A DNA stretch of 64,000 nt from contig SVUG01000001.1 in the NCBI GenBank assembly GCA_015063385.1, positions 1-64,000 of the forward strand. The letters run 5' to 3'. Positions 15,594 to 24,360 of the stretch are shown here, piece after piece. This DNA is from Oscillospiraceae bacterium. Lineage in GTDB: Bacteria > Bacillota > Clostridia > Oscillospirales > CAG-272. Under the pieces are notes generated by a model, which saw only the letters and a program-made list of their open reading frames with translations, searched no databases and had not been told where the DNA came from. A program made the translations under genes and the position numbers. Position 1 is the first letter of the stretch, and the number at the start of each line of letters is the position of its first letter.

Positions 15594-16763
15594 TTAAAGC
15601 TTTTCGAGCGTTTCCATTACGTAGTTGCCGAATGCCTCGCAGGTTGCACCGGTGTCACGGCCCGTGATAACGAGCTTCTTTTCTTCAAAGGTGCAGATGT
15701 CGAGTGCTCGCTCAAGCTTATCTGCTCTATCCTGATAACCGATGTGGGAGAGAAGCATTACCGACGCACGAAGCATCGAGCAGGGGTCAGCGTAAATTGC
15801 TCTACCCTCTCTGACCATTCTGGGTGCTGAGCCGTGAATAGCCTCGAACATCGCGTACTTCTTACCGACGTTAGCACAGCCCGCAGTACCTACACCGCCC
15901 TGGAACTCTGCCGCCTCATCGGAGATAATATCGCCGTAGAGGTTGGGGAGAAGGAGAATCTGGAAGTCCTTTCTTCTCTTCTGGTCAACGAGCTTTGCGG
16001 TCATAATATCCGCATACCACTCGTCGGTTGTAATTTCGGGGTAAAGTTCTGCAACCTTGTGGCAATCCTCAAGGAAATTACCGTCGGTTGTCTTGATTAT
16101 GTTAGCCTTGGTGACGAGAGAAACTCTTGTTCTGCCGTTCTTTCTTGCATAGTCGTAGGCTATTCTTGCAATTCTGTCAGAGCCCTGCTTCGTTGTAATG
16201 GTAAAGTCAACCGCAAGGTCCTCGGTGACGTTGAATCCCGACGAGCCAACCGCATAGCCGCCCTCAGTGTTCTCACGGAAGATGCACCAGTTGATGCCCT
16301 CCTCGGGAACCTTAACGGGACGAATGTTTGCAAAGAGGTCAAGTGCCTTACGCATAGCAACGTTTGCCGACTCAATATTGGGCATACCGTCGCCCTTCTG
16401 GGGAGTGGTGGTCGGGCCCTTAAGGATAATGTCACACGCCTTAAGCTGTGCAAGCACGTCGTCGGGAATTGCCTTACCGCAGGCAATACGGTTCTCAATC
16501 GTGAGACCGTCTATATCTATGAACTTAATCTTACCCGATTCAACGAGGTCAGAGAGCATAAATTTAAGAACTCTGGCAGCCTCTTTAGTGATAATCGGGC
16601 CTATGCCGTCACCGCCGCAAACACCGATTTTAATTGTCTCAAGAGAGGCGTAATCGGTAAAATCGCCCTGTGCCTTCATATCCTCTACACGTGCAAGCTG
16701 CTTCTCAAGAATTTTTCTGAATTTTTCGCACGCTTCGTCGAGATTTTTAGTGTAATCTATCAT
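15594..16763 (-). CDS. icd: Isocitrate dehydrogenase, isocitrate/isopropylmalate family
   Basis: The enzyme oxidises isocitrate to 2-oxoglutarate and CO2. The 389-residue protein has GDGIGP near the N terminus, the FRENTEGGY segment that binds substrate, and LPNLYGDIISDEAAEFQGGVG with the metal-binding aspartates. Sequence type suggests the NAD-dependent group, but coenzyme choice cannot be fixed by eye. It is the last gene of the operon encoding Re-citrate synthase, a GntR regulator and aconitase, which together make 2-oxoglutarate for glutamate. I chose the ATG at 16763 (GAAAGG upstream); a TTG overlapping the aconitase stop would add 12 residues. Confidence 0.93.
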   Translation of the reverse strand: MIDYTKNLDEACEKFRKILEKQLARVEDMKAQGDFTDYASLETIKIGVCGGDGIGPIITKEAARVLKFMLSDLVESGKIKFIDIDGLTIENRIACGKAIPDDVLAQLKACDIILKGPTTTPQKGDGMPNIESANVAMRKALDLFANIRPVKVPEEGINWCIFRENTEGGYAVGSSGFNVTEDLAVDFTITTKQGSDRIARIAYDYARKNGRTRVSLVTKANIIKTTDGNFLEDCHKVAELYPEITTDEWYADIMTAKLVDQKRRKDFQILLLPNLYGDIISDEAAEFQGGVGTAGCANVGKKYAMFEAIHGSAPRMVREGRAIYADPCSMLRASVMLLSHIGYQDRADKLERALDICTFEEKKLVITGRDTGATCEAFGNYVMETLEKL

Positions 16764-16795
16764 TTTTTTGTAAACCTTTCTTTGCAAAATACCTA

Positions 16796-18727
16796 TCAAC
16801 CCTTTAATTTCGTGTAATTGAGCGTTCCGCCCGCAAGGAGAATCTCACGCTGTCTGTCGGAGAGTGAGAGGTTGAGAGTCAGCTTTTCACCCGTCTTTTT
16901 GAGCGTCAAGTACGCCTTATCTCCACTCTTGATTGCCTCCTTAAATCCTATAATAGCTATCTCATCGCCCTCGGAGATTTTATCGTAATCGCTCTCGTTT
17001 TCAAGAATCATAGGAACAATACCGAAGTTAATGAGGTTTGCCATATGGATTCTCGCAAAGCTCTTTGCGATTACCGCCTTGATTCCGAGATAAAGCGGAA
17101 CGAGAGCGGCGTGCTCACGGGATGAGCCCTGACCGTAGTTCTGACCGCCGAGAATTATTCCGCCACCCTTTGCCTTGGCACGCTCGGGGAAGTCCTTATC
17201 ACACACGGTAAAGCAGAACTCCGAGAGCTTCGGAACGTTGGAGCGATAGGGCAAAATCTTTGCACCTGCGGGCATTATGTGGTCGGTGGTAATGTTGTCA
17301 CCAACCTTGAGTATAAGCTCGCACTCAAGATTTTCCTTGGGAGCTTCGCCCTTGGGGATAGGCTTGATATTAGGTCCACGCTCAACCGAAAGGCTCTTAG
17401 CCTCTTCAACCGAAGCGGGAAGCTCGATAAGATTATCGTTTATAGTGAAGAGCTCGGGGAGAGCAATTTTAGGAGCTGTACCGAGCTTTGTCGGGTCGGT
17501 AAACACGCCTGCAACGGCAGACGCCGCAGCCGTTTCGGGTGAAACGAGATACACGCTTGCATCGGCAGTGCCCGAGCGAGCGAGGAAATTACGGTTAAAT
17601 GTACGGAGGCTGACGCCCTTTGACTTAGGCGAGAAGCCCATGCCGATACAAGGACCGCAGGCACATTCAAGTATTCTCGCACCTGCTGCAATCAAATCGG
17701 CAAGTGCTCCGCACTCGGCAAGCATAGTGTAAACCTGCTTTGAGCCTGGGGAAATCGAGAGAGAAACGTCGGGGTGAACCGTCTTGCCCTTAAGCATTGC
17801 CGCAACGGTAAGAAGGTCGGCAAGAGAGGAGTTGGTGCAGGAGCCGATACAAACCTGGTCAATCTTCATTCCGTCAAGCTCTGCGACAGCCTTTACGTTA
17901 TCGGGGCTGTGAGGACAAGCGGCAAGCGGCTTGAGAGCAGAAAGGTCTATCGTGTATTCTGCATCGTATACTGCGTCGGCATCGGGAGCAAGCGGAGTAT
18001 AATCTGCCTCACGCTTCTGTGCCTTCAAGAACTTATAGGTTTCCTCGTCCGAGGGGAAAATCGAGCTGGTTGCTCCAAGCTCTGCACCCATATTGGTAAT
18101 GGTGGCACGCTGGGGTACGGAAAGAGTCTTTACTCCCTCTCCCGAATACTCAATAACAGCACCAACACCGCCCTTGACTCCGAGAAGTCTTAATACCTCA
18201 AGAATTATATCCTTTGCACCAACGTAGTCCGAGAGAGCACCAATAAGGTTAACCTTTATAACCTTAGGCATAGTGATGTAATAAGCACCGCCGCCCATTG
18301 CAACCGCTACGTCAAGGCCGCCTGCACCCATACCGAGCATACCGATACCGCCTGCGGTAGGAGTATGGCTGTCCGAGCCGATAAGTGTTTTTCCCGGTAC
18401 GCCAAAGCGTTCAAGATGCACCTGGTGACAGATGCCGTTGCCGGGACGGGAGAATCTTAAGCCGTGCTTTTTTGCAACCGTCTGAATGTATCTGTGGTCG
18501 TCGGCATTCTCAAAGCCCGACTGAAGCGTGTTGTGGTCGATGTATGCAACCGAAAGCTCGGTTTTTACTCTGTCTATCTCCATTGCTTCAAGCTGAAGAT
18601 ATGCCATAGTGCCGGTTGCATCCTGCGTCAGAGTCTGGTCAATGCGAAGACCGATTTCCTCGCCAACCTTCATTTCTCCTGAAAGGAGATGATTTTTAAT
18701 TATCTTTTGTACTATTGAGTATCCCAT
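16796..18727 (-). CDS. acn: Aconitate hydratase, short form
   Basis: Aconitase isomerises citrate to isocitrate with a [4Fe-4S] cluster. The 643-residue protein shows GSDSHTPTAGGIGMLGMGAGG and the cluster cysteines in CIGSCTNSS (one ligand) and CACGPCIGMG (two ligands). The C-terminal swivel domain contains QNYGQGSSREHAA. The length matches the compact mitochondrial-like form of Clostridia rather than the 890-residue bacterial AcnA. It lies 5 bases from the GntR gene and just before isocitrate dehydrogenase in the same operon. Confidence 0.96.
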   Translation of the reverse strand: MGYSIVQKIIKNHLLSGEMKVGEEIGLRIDQTLTQDATGTMAYLQLEAMEIDRVKTELSVAYIDHNTLQSGFENADDHRYIQTVAKKHGLRFSRPGNGICHQVHLERFGVPGKTLIGSDSHTPTAGGIGMLGMGAGGLDVAVAMGGGAYYITMPKVIKVNLIGALSDYVGAKDIILEVLRLLGVKGGVGAVIEYSGEGVKTLSVPQRATITNMGAELGATSSIFPSDEETYKFLKAQKREADYTPLAPDADAVYDAEYTIDLSALKPLAACPHSPDNVKAVAELDGMKIDQVCIGSCTNSSLADLLTVAAMLKGKTVHPDVSLSISPGSKQVYTMLAECGALADLIAAGARILECACGPCIGMGFSPKSKGVSLRTFNRNFLARSGTADASVYLVSPETAAASAVAGVFTDPTKLGTAPKIALPELFTINDNLIELPASVEEAKSLSVERGPNIKPIPKGEAPKENLECELILKVGDNITTDHIMPAGAKILPYRSNVPKLSEFCFTVCDKDFPERAKAKGGGIILGGQNYGQGSSREHAALVPLYLGIKAVIAKSFARIHMANLINFGIVPMILENESDYDKISEGDEIAIIGFKEAIKSGDKAYLTLKKTGEKLTLNLSLSDRQREILLAGGTLNYTKLKG

Positions 18728-18732
18728 TTTAT

Positions 18733-19392
18733 TTATCCTTCCGAATCGGTGACGGCGAGTAGATTTTCAAGTGCCGCCTCTATGTGCAGCGAGGTGAGTC
18801 TGTCAGCCTCGTCAGCATTTCGCTGCTCGAGAGCCGCGAGAATTTCTCTATGCTCGCTTATTGATTTTTCAAGTCTGCCCTCTACAGTAATAGAGCGCTT
18901 TCTGTAAAACTGAATGTTCCTGTGAAGCTCCGAGAGAGTCTTGCACAGCATACGATTGCCAGATGCCTTGTAAATGACGTTGTGAAACTCGGAATCAAGC
19001 TCTTTTAGGTGCTCGGTGTCCTGCTTTTTAATATAGAACTCTGCAAGGTCAATAGAGTCACGCAGTCTTTCTATATCCTTATCGGATATTTTCTCTGCGG
19101 CTTCTCTTGATGCGAGTCCCTCAAGACGCATACGGATTTTGTAAATATCCACAAGCTCCTCGCGGCCTATGCCGATTACGACCGCGCCCCTGTTTGGAAC
19201 GATTTCAATTAACCCCTCCTCGGCAAGACGGTGAAGAGCACCTCGAAGAGGAGTACGGCTGACGCCGTGACGGGCAGAAAGCGCGACCTCGGTAAGCGTG
19301 TCACCCTTCTTCAGCTGACCGCTAAGAATCTCCTCCTCAAGTGCAAAGAAAACCCTCTCCTCAAGCGATTTTGCATTACTTCCTACTATCAT
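18733..19392 (-). CDS. GntR-family (FadR/FCD type) regulator of the citrate operon
   Basis: The 219-residue protein has an N-terminal winged helix (LTEVALSARHGVSRTPLRGALHRLAEEGLI, about 31-60) and an all-helical FCD ligand-binding domain with the metal-site histidine pattern (EFHNVIYKASGN; SEHREILAALE). Its start overlaps the citrate synthase stop by 4 bases (ATGA), so it is inside the operon. The promoter carries TTGTATACAA, the consensus palindrome for this GntR subfamily, at the start site. Autoregulated repression, relieved by a carboxylic acid such as citrate or a related metabolite, is the likely scheme; the ligand is not known. Confidence 0.93.
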   Translation of the reverse strand: MIVGSNAKSLEERVFFALEEEILSGQLKKGDTLTEVALSARHGVSRTPLRGALHRLAEEGLIEIVPNRGAVVIGIGREELVDIYKIRMRLEGLASREAAEKISDKDIERLRDSIDLAEFYIKKQDTEHLKELDSEFHNVIYKASGNRMLCKTLSELHRNIQFYRKRSITVEGRLEKSISEHREILAALEQRNADEADRLTSLHIEAALENLLAVTDSEG

Positions 19393-20768
19393 ATTTCCGT
19401 TCCTTTCAGTCTCGGATAGTAGAAGTCAATTATCTGCATAAGCTCGTCGTTGCCCATAACGGTAGTTCTGCCGTCGTCGTAAAGACGGTCGATTTCCTCT
19501 TTAATCTTAACGACTATCGGCGACTGCTTGGTGACCGCATCATCACCCGAAAGCTCGAGATGCTTATTTACCCAATAAGCAATTCCCGCAAGACCTGAGG
19601 TGTTGGAAATCGCAACCTCGGGAGAGCGATTAAGAATCTTGTCGGTGTCGAAGATATTATATATCTCCATATCCTTCATAAGTCCGTCTGCGTGGATACC
19701 CGCACGGGTAAGATTGAATGCAGAGCCGACGAAAGGAGTCATAGGCGGAATCTCGTAACCAAGCTCCTTCTCAAAGTACTCGGCAATCTCGGTTATAACG
19801 GTAGTATCCATTCCGTCAAGAGTTCCGCGGATTGCGGCATACTCCATAATCATAGCCTCAAGAGGAATATTTCCCGTTCTCTCGCCTATACCAAGTAGCG
19901 AGCAGTTAACCGCAGATGCACCGTAAAGCCAAGCGTTAACAGCATTCGTGACTCCGTGATAGAAGTCGTTATGACCGTGCCACTCAAGCATATCCGAGGG
20001 AACGTTAGCATAATGGTGAAGACCGTATACTATGCCGGGTACGCTTCTGGGAAGTGCAACACCGGGGTAAGAAACGCCGTAGCCCATAGTATCGCACATT
20101 CTGATTTTAACGGGAATATTCGCCTCGTCCGAAAGCTCGTGCAGAGCGTTTACAAACGGAACGACGAAGCCGTAGAAATCGGCTCTGGTAATATCCTCAA
20201 GGTGACATCTGGGACGAATGCCCGCATCAAATGCACGCTTAACGACTCCGAGATAATGGTCAAGAGCCTCCCGTCTTGAAAGACCGAGCTTCTTGAAAAT
20301 GTGATAATCCGAGCAGGATACGAGAATTCCCGTCTCCTTAATACCTATATCACGAACGAGGGCAAAGTCCTCTTTTTTCGCTCTTATCCAGGTCGTGACC
20401 TCCGGAAATTCATATCCGAGGTCCATGCACTTGTAAACGGCGTCACGGTCCTTTTTCGTATAGACGAAAAACTCCGACTGTCTTACGATTCCCTTAGGAC
20501 CGCCAAGACGGTGAATCATTTTATAAAGCTCAACTATCTGGCTGGCGGTATAGGGGGCGCGAGACTGCTGTCCGTCACGGAAGGTGGTATCGGTTATCCA
20601 AATATCGTCAGGCATACAAAGCGGAACGCGACGGTGGTTAAACGCAACCTTCGGTACCTCGTCGTAAGGGTATATCTCTCTATATAAATTAGGCTCGTCA
20701 ACGTCCTGCAGTGAATACTTATACTGCGACTGCTCCAGTAGATTTGTGTGTTTGTTCTTTTCTATCAT
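19389..20768 (-). CDS. Re-type citrate synthase (homocitrate synthase-like)
   Basis: The 459-residue protein belongs to the DRE-TIM metallolyases. It has TDTTFRDGQQSRAPY (metal-binding aspartate and catalytic arginine), CHLEDITRAD, and HGHNDFYHG with the metal histidines. It resembles Clostridium kluyveri Re-citrate synthase, which condenses acetyl-CoA and oxaloacetate with opposite stereochemistry to the common enzyme. The following aconitase and isocitrate dehydrogenase genes support citrate rather than homocitrate or isopropylmalate as product. No Si-type citrate synthase is in the window. It is the first gene of the operon, and the ATG follows AAGGAG. Confidence 0.92.
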   Translation of the reverse strand: MIEKNKHTNLLEQSQYKYSLQDVDEPNLYREIYPYDEVPKVAFNHRRVPLCMPDDIWITDTTFRDGQQSRAPYTASQIVELYKMIHRLGGPKGIVRQSEFFVYTKKDRDAVYKCMDLGYEFPEVTTWIRAKKEDFALVRDIGIKETGILVSCSDYHIFKKLGLSRREALDHYLGVVKRAFDAGIRPRCHLEDITRADFYGFVVPFVNALHELSDEANIPVKIRMCDTMGYGVSYPGVALPRSVPGIVYGLHHYANVPSDMLEWHGHNDFYHGVTNAVNAWLYGASAVNCSLLGIGERTGNIPLEAMIMEYAAIRGTLDGMDTTVITEIAEYFEKELGYEIPPMTPFVGSAFNLTRAGIHADGLMKDMEIYNIFDTDKILNRSPEVAISNTSGLAGIAYWVNKHLELSGDDAVTKQSPIVVKIKEEIDRLYDDGRTTVMGNDELMQIIDFYYPRLKGTEI

Positions 20769-20790
20769 AATTTTCTCCTTCTCAAAGGAA

Positions 20791-20847
20791 TTGTATTCTT
20801 GTATACAATTTGATGTTATTATACTATAGTAATATGTTTTTTGTCAA
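20791..20847 (-). promoter_or_regulatory. Citrate operon promoter and GntR operator
   Basis: TTGACA (20842-20847) and TATAAT (20818-20823) lie on the minus strand with 18-base spacing. The palindrome TTGTATACAA (20799-20808), with an additional half-like TTGTATTC beside it (20791-20798), falls at about +3 to +20. A FadR/FCD-type GntR protein encoded in the same operon is the obvious binder. Confidence 0.82.
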
Positions 20848-20926
20848 TAATATTTATGAAAAAATTTATAAAATTAAAATAAAGATTAACGATATTAGAT
20901 TTACTAATATCCAAATTATAAAAATT

Positions 20927-20961
20927 AGCGCCCGCACAACCGTTTGATTGCATGGGCGCTT
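20927..20961 (-). terminator. Terminator of the EamA gene
   Basis: On the minus strand GCGCCC pairs with GGGCGC across an 18-base loop that can fold further, followed by TAATTTTTAT, a few bases 3' of the EamA stop. Confidence 0.65.
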
Positions 20962-20964
20962 TCA

Positions 20965-21912
20965 TTATTTCGTTTCTTTCTTTTCCGCGGGCTGATAATT
21001 CAGAAGCAATATTCCAAGAGAAACGAGAATCAGGGTTATTACGAGATTAATAGGCTCAACACCGCTCGCTTCGGGCAGGAAGAGAAGCGAGAGAAGCGTG
21101 CCGAATATAGGTGTGGTAAAGGTAAATACAGACACCTTGGATACGGGATTATGCTTGAGAAGCATTCCCCATAGTGCGTACGCAACTGCAGAAAGGAATG
21201 CAAGATAGACTAAAATTATAACACCCTTCGGGCTGCTCAAACTGATTTTTCCGCCGAGCACCAAGCCGAGAAGCACCATAAACGCGCCGCCGATAATAAA
21301 CTGATAACCGCTTATAACTACGGGGTCCTCCGACTTTGAAAACTTCTTCATAAACACAGACGAAAAGGCGTATGCAACGGTTGAAAGGATAACGAAGCCG
21401 TCACCGAGAAAGTTCATAGTCAGCTCAAATCCCTTTGTGTTGATAATTACGATACCGGCAAATCCTAGAATACACGCAATAATCTTCTTCGCGGTCAGCT
21501 TCTCCTGCCTGAAAATCAGGCTGGCAATCAGTACGCAGAAGAATGCCGACGAGCCGCTGGCAATAGTGCCCTTGACACCCGTCGTATAGGTAAGTCCTAC
21601 GTAGAAAAATATGTACTGAATAACAGTCTGAAAGGCGCTGACCGTCAGGACCTTTGATATATTCTCCTTTTTGGGATAGAGAAATTTCTTTCTTGCTATG
21701 CTGTAAATCAGCACGGTGATTATACCTGCAGCGGTAAATCTTATTCCAGCAAAAAGTATGGTCGAGGGAACACTGCTCTGCGGAATAAGAAGCGCGGACG
21801 CCGTCTTAATTGCGGGAGTCGCACTTCCCCAGAGCGCACAGCACAGAAGCGCCGAGAATATCAGTACGATAGGCTTTGAAAATATACTTTCTTTTTCTTT
21901 GATTTCTTGCAT
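20965..21912 (-). CDS. EamA-family (DMT) transporter
   Basis: The 315-residue protein has ten hydrophobic helices in two EamA repeats. The first begins IFSALLCCALWGSATPAIK, with the usual WG near the N terminus. The second begins near residue 165. Such proteins export amino acids or other metabolites. I chose the ATG at 21912; the open frame extends upstream into a terminator-like hairpin (21938-21961), which makes the longer start unlikely. It follows the acyl-CoA ligase on the same strand and may be reached by read-through. Substrate unknown. Confidence 0.88.
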   Translation of the reverse strand: MQEIKEKESIFSKPIVLIFSALLCCALWGSATPAIKTASALLIPQSSVPSTILFAGIRFTAAGIITVLIYSIARKKFLYPKKENISKVLTVSAFQTVIQYIFFYVGLTYTTGVKGTIASGSSAFFCVLIASLIFRQEKLTAKKIIACILGFAGIVIINTKGFELTMNFLGDGFVILSTVAYAFSSVFMKKFSKSEDPVVISGYQFIIGGAFMVLLGLVLGGKISLSSPKGVIILVYLAFLSAVAYALWGMLLKHNPVSKVSVFTFTTPIFGTLLSLLFLPEASGVEPINLVITLILVSLGILLLNYQPAEKKETK

Positions 21913-21937
21913 TTTTATCTCTTTTCTCATTAGTAAG

Positions 21938-21963
21938 ACGGCGTGAGTTGTCACGCCGTCTTG
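21938..21963 (-). terminator. Hairpin between acyl-CoA ligase and EamA gene
   Basis: A perfect stem, GACGGCGTGA with TCACGCCGTC around a 4-base loop, stands just 3' of the acyl-CoA ligase stop. Only TTACTA follows on the minus strand, so termination may be partial. Confidence 0.6.
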
Positions 21964-21968
21964 TTTTA

Positions 21969-23681
21969 TCAGTCGATAGTCATATCCATCTTTCTTCTGA
22001 GTATCTTACGAAGAGTGTTCTTCGGGAACTCCTCCTCACGAACCTTGAGAAGTCCTACCTTCTTATAAGGCACTGCGGTCTTGTTATATTCATTGACGAA
22101 CTTCTGGAAGTATTCCTTTGCATCGGTGATACCCTTTTCTTCAAGGAAGGTCTTGTCGGGATAAATCTCGGCAACTATAGTGTTGAACGCCTGACCTCTT
22201 CTCGACTTACCCTCGTAAACGACGATGTCCACGAGTCCGGGAGTCGCGCTGAGTGCGTCCTCAATCTCCTCGGGATAAACGTTTTTACCGTTAGAAAGAA
22301 TGATAATATTCTTAAATCTACCGGTTATATAGAGGATTCTGTCACCCTCCTTGGTGATAACCATCTTACCGGCATCACCAGTGCGGAAGTATCCGTCCTC
22401 GGTGAACGCCTCGGCATTTGCCTCGTCGTTTTTATAGTAGCCAATCATTACGTTAGAGCCCTTAACCTGAATCTCGCCCTCACCATTTTCGTCAGCATCT
22501 GCAATACGGCAATCGACGATAGGAAGAACAGGGCCTACGCTCTTAGGAATGATATAATTATTATGGTTAACCGCAAGGATAGGAGCGCACTCGGTGATGC
22601 CGTAGCCGTTAAGCACCTTAACGCCAAGACCGTCGAATAAGTCTGCCATATCCTGATTAAGAGGCGCACCTCCCGAAATAATCATATTAAGCTCACCGCC
22701 GAAGTTTGAAAGTATCATCTTCTTGAAGAGCTTATCAAAGGGCTTGAGTCCTATCTTGTGGCAGTTTTTGTTAAAGCTGATAAGTCCCTTGACAATTCCG
22801 CCTACGAACTTGCCCTTCTCGTCAATACCCTTAAGTATTCTTCTGTAGAAGGTTTCAACGTAAAGAGGAACTGCAACGAGATGTCCCGGCTTGTGCTCCT
22901 GAAGCTCCTTCAGAATATACTTAACGCCGGATGAAATGTATACGTCACAGCCGATAGAGTTCTGTCCGTAGATAGAAACCGACGAGCCGTAGGTGTGATG
23001 AGGGGGAAGCACGTTCATGCACTTAACCGAGAAGTCGATGAACGGAATAACGTCTGCAAGGTCAGACATAAAGTTTCTCTGTGAGAGCATAACACCCTTG
23101 CCCTGTCCCGTAGTGCCCGAGGTGAACACGAGCTCTGCAAGTGCATCAGGGTCGATTTCTGCATTGAAATATGCAGAGGAGTCCTCCTCAAACTTCTTTG
23201 CACCTGCCTCGCGCCAAGCAATAAGGCTATCCTCGCCCTCACCGTTCAGGTAAAGAGGCGCAGGCATGCCGAGCGACTCGGTGATAAACTGACACTTTTC
23301 TGCAATATCAACGTCACACATAAGGAAATCTGCCTCAGCACTCCTTACGGTATCAAGCAGGTCCTCCTTTGCCCAGTCTCTGTCAAGAGGTACCCACACG
23401 CTACCCGTAGCCATAACTGCGTAGTAGCTCTGAATAAGAGGATACGTGTGCTTACCGATTACGACGATTTTCTTGCCCTTAAGGCCTCTTGCGATAATCT
23501 CGGTCGCAAACGCGCGAACGTGGTCACGCATTTCGTCATAGGTGACCTTTATAGCCTCCTTGTCGTGAGGCTTCAGACGATAGCGATAGGCAACCTTGCC
23601 CTCGAATCTCTCGCCGATGTCCTCGACCATCTCTCTGATGTTGAGAAATTCTCTTTTTTCTCTTAATGCTTTTGCTTTCAT
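21969..23681 (-). CDS. AMP-forming acyl-CoA synthetase (long-chain type)
   Basis: The 570-residue enzyme belongs to the ANL superfamily, activating a carboxylic acid as acyl-AMP and then acyl-CoA. It has the P-loop FTSGTTGQGKGVML, the A5-like NGYGITECAPI, TGDAG, and the hinge and catalytic-lysine segment toward the C terminus (KNTLRKILRRK). It resembles FadD-like long-chain ligases; substrate is inferred only. It lies alone behind a promoter and a 150-base structured leader that starts near the tadA stop. AGAAAGG lies 12 bases from the ATG, a rather long spacing. Confidence 0.9.
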   Translation of the reverse strand: MKAKALREKREFLNIREMVEDIGERFEGKVAYRYRLKPHDKEAIKVTYDEMRDHVRAFATEIIARGLKGKKIVVIGKHTYPLIQSYYAVMATGSVWVPLDRDWAKEDLLDTVRSAEADFLMCDVDIAEKCQFITESLGMPAPLYLNGEGEDSLIAWREAGAKKFEEDSSAYFNAEIDPDALAELVFTSGTTGQGKGVMLSQRNFMSDLADVIPFIDFSVKCMNVLPPHHTYGSSVSIYGQNSIGCDVYISSGVKYILKELQEHKPGHLVAVPLYVETFYRRILKGIDEKGKFVGGIVKGLISFNKNCHKIGLKPFDKLFKKMILSNFGGELNMIISGGAPLNQDMADLFDGLGVKVLNGYGITECAPILAVNHNNYIIPKSVGPVLPIVDCRIADADENGEGEIQVKGSNVMIGYYKNDEANAEAFTEDGYFRTGDAGKMVITKEGDRILYITGRFKNIIILSNGKNVYPEEIEDALSATPGLVDIVVYEGKSRRGQAFNTIVAEIYPDKTFLEEKGITDAKEYFQKFVNEYNKTAVPYKKVGLLKVREEEFPKNTLRKILRRKMDMTID

Positions 23682-23719
23682 AACAAAAAATTACCTTTCT
23701 TTAGCTTCACTCACTGATG

Positions 23720-23829
23720 TGCTAAGCCCAGCGATGCAGCCCGCCAGGATCGGGGGATGTCGGGAAGTGCATCGGCAACGCCGCTGCGCAAAAGCTTATG
23801 AAGGATGTCGTTTCGAGCAGGCTCAAAAC
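23720..23829 (-). ncRNA. Structured RNA or leader between tadA and acyl-CoA ligase
   Basis: From the promoter just after tadA to the acyl-CoA ligase, the minus-strand transcript folds into a long nested hairpin. Pairs are TAAGC/GCTTA (23723-23727 with 23794-23798), CAG/CTG, CGATGC/GCATCG (23732-23737 with 23769-23774) and CCCG/CGGG, with a GGC/GCC side hairpin and a C-rich 17-base apical loop. In many Firmicutes this place holds the SRP RNA gene, but I cannot find the conserved GGAAG loop and AGCAG core. It may be a divergent SRP RNA, another small RNA, or a cis-acting leader. Confidence 0.55.
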
Positions 23830-23835
23830 ATAGAC

Positions 23836-23864
23836 ATTTTATCATAACATGTATCTTTTGTCAA
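23836..23864 (-). promoter_or_regulatory. Promoter of the structured RNA / acyl-CoA ligase
   Basis: TTGACA (23859-23864) and TAAAAT (23836-23841) on the minus strand with 17-base spacing; the predicted start is near 23829. Confidence 0.85.
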
Positions 23865-23887
23865 GTTTTTTAATATTTTATAATATT

Positions 23888-24352
23888 TTAAGACTTGCGC
23901 TTTCTCTTAAAATAGGATGAAAGTATGTCGGCACACTCATCACCGAGTACCCCGCCTACAACCTCTACCTTGTGATTTAATCCCACCGCGTTCAAGTCGA
24001 GTGCAGAGCCGAATGCACCAAAGCGAAAATCCCTTGCTCCATATACAACCCTCTCAATTCTTGAGTTAATTATAGCACCGGCGCACATAGCACAGGGCTC
24101 CATAGTGACGTAAAGCGTCACACCGGGAAGTCGCCAGCCGCCAAGCGCCTCACATGCTCGCTCAATAGCGAGAATTTCCGCGTGATGCGTTGCGCATTTC
24201 GTGCTCTCCCTAGTATTAAACGCCGATGCGATTATTTTTCCGTCGCGCACTGCAACGGCACCCACGGGGACCTCGTCGATTTCCTCCGCGGTCCTTGCAA
24301 GCTTTATTGCCTCGGTCATAATCTCTTCATCTAAGGTCTTTTTATCTTCCAT
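23888..24352 (-). CDS. tadA: tRNA-specific adenosine deaminase
   Basis: TadA converts adenosine 34 of tRNA-Arg(ACG) to inosine. The 154-residue protein has the zinc and catalytic residues in HHAEILAIERA (HAE) and EPCAMCAGAI (PCxxC), plus the ARDFRFGAFGS segment typical of TadA. It follows the CPBP protease gene by 8 bases on the same strand, so the two are probably cotranscribed. A separate promoter starts just past its stop. Confidence 0.96.
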   Translation of the reverse strand: MEDKKTLDEEIMTEAIKLARTAEEIDEVPVGAVAVRDGKIIASAFNTRESTKCATHHAEILAIERACEALGGWRLPGVTLYVTMEPCAMCAGAIINSRIERVVYGARDFRFGAFGSALDLNAVGLNHKVEVVGGVLGDECADILSSYFKRKRKS

Positions 24353-24360
24353 AGTTTCTC

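Noticed and set aside
19389..20768. Calling this gene 2-isopropylmalate or homocitrate synthase
   Set aside because: Sequence is in the same superfamily, but operon partners aconitase and isocitrate dehydrogenase, and the resemblance to Re-citrate synthase, favour citrate synthesis.
23720..23829. Firm assignment of the structured RNA as SRP RNA
   Set aside because: Position fits, but neither strand shows the conserved GGAAG loop with the AGCAG/CAGG internal loop, so I left it unassigned.
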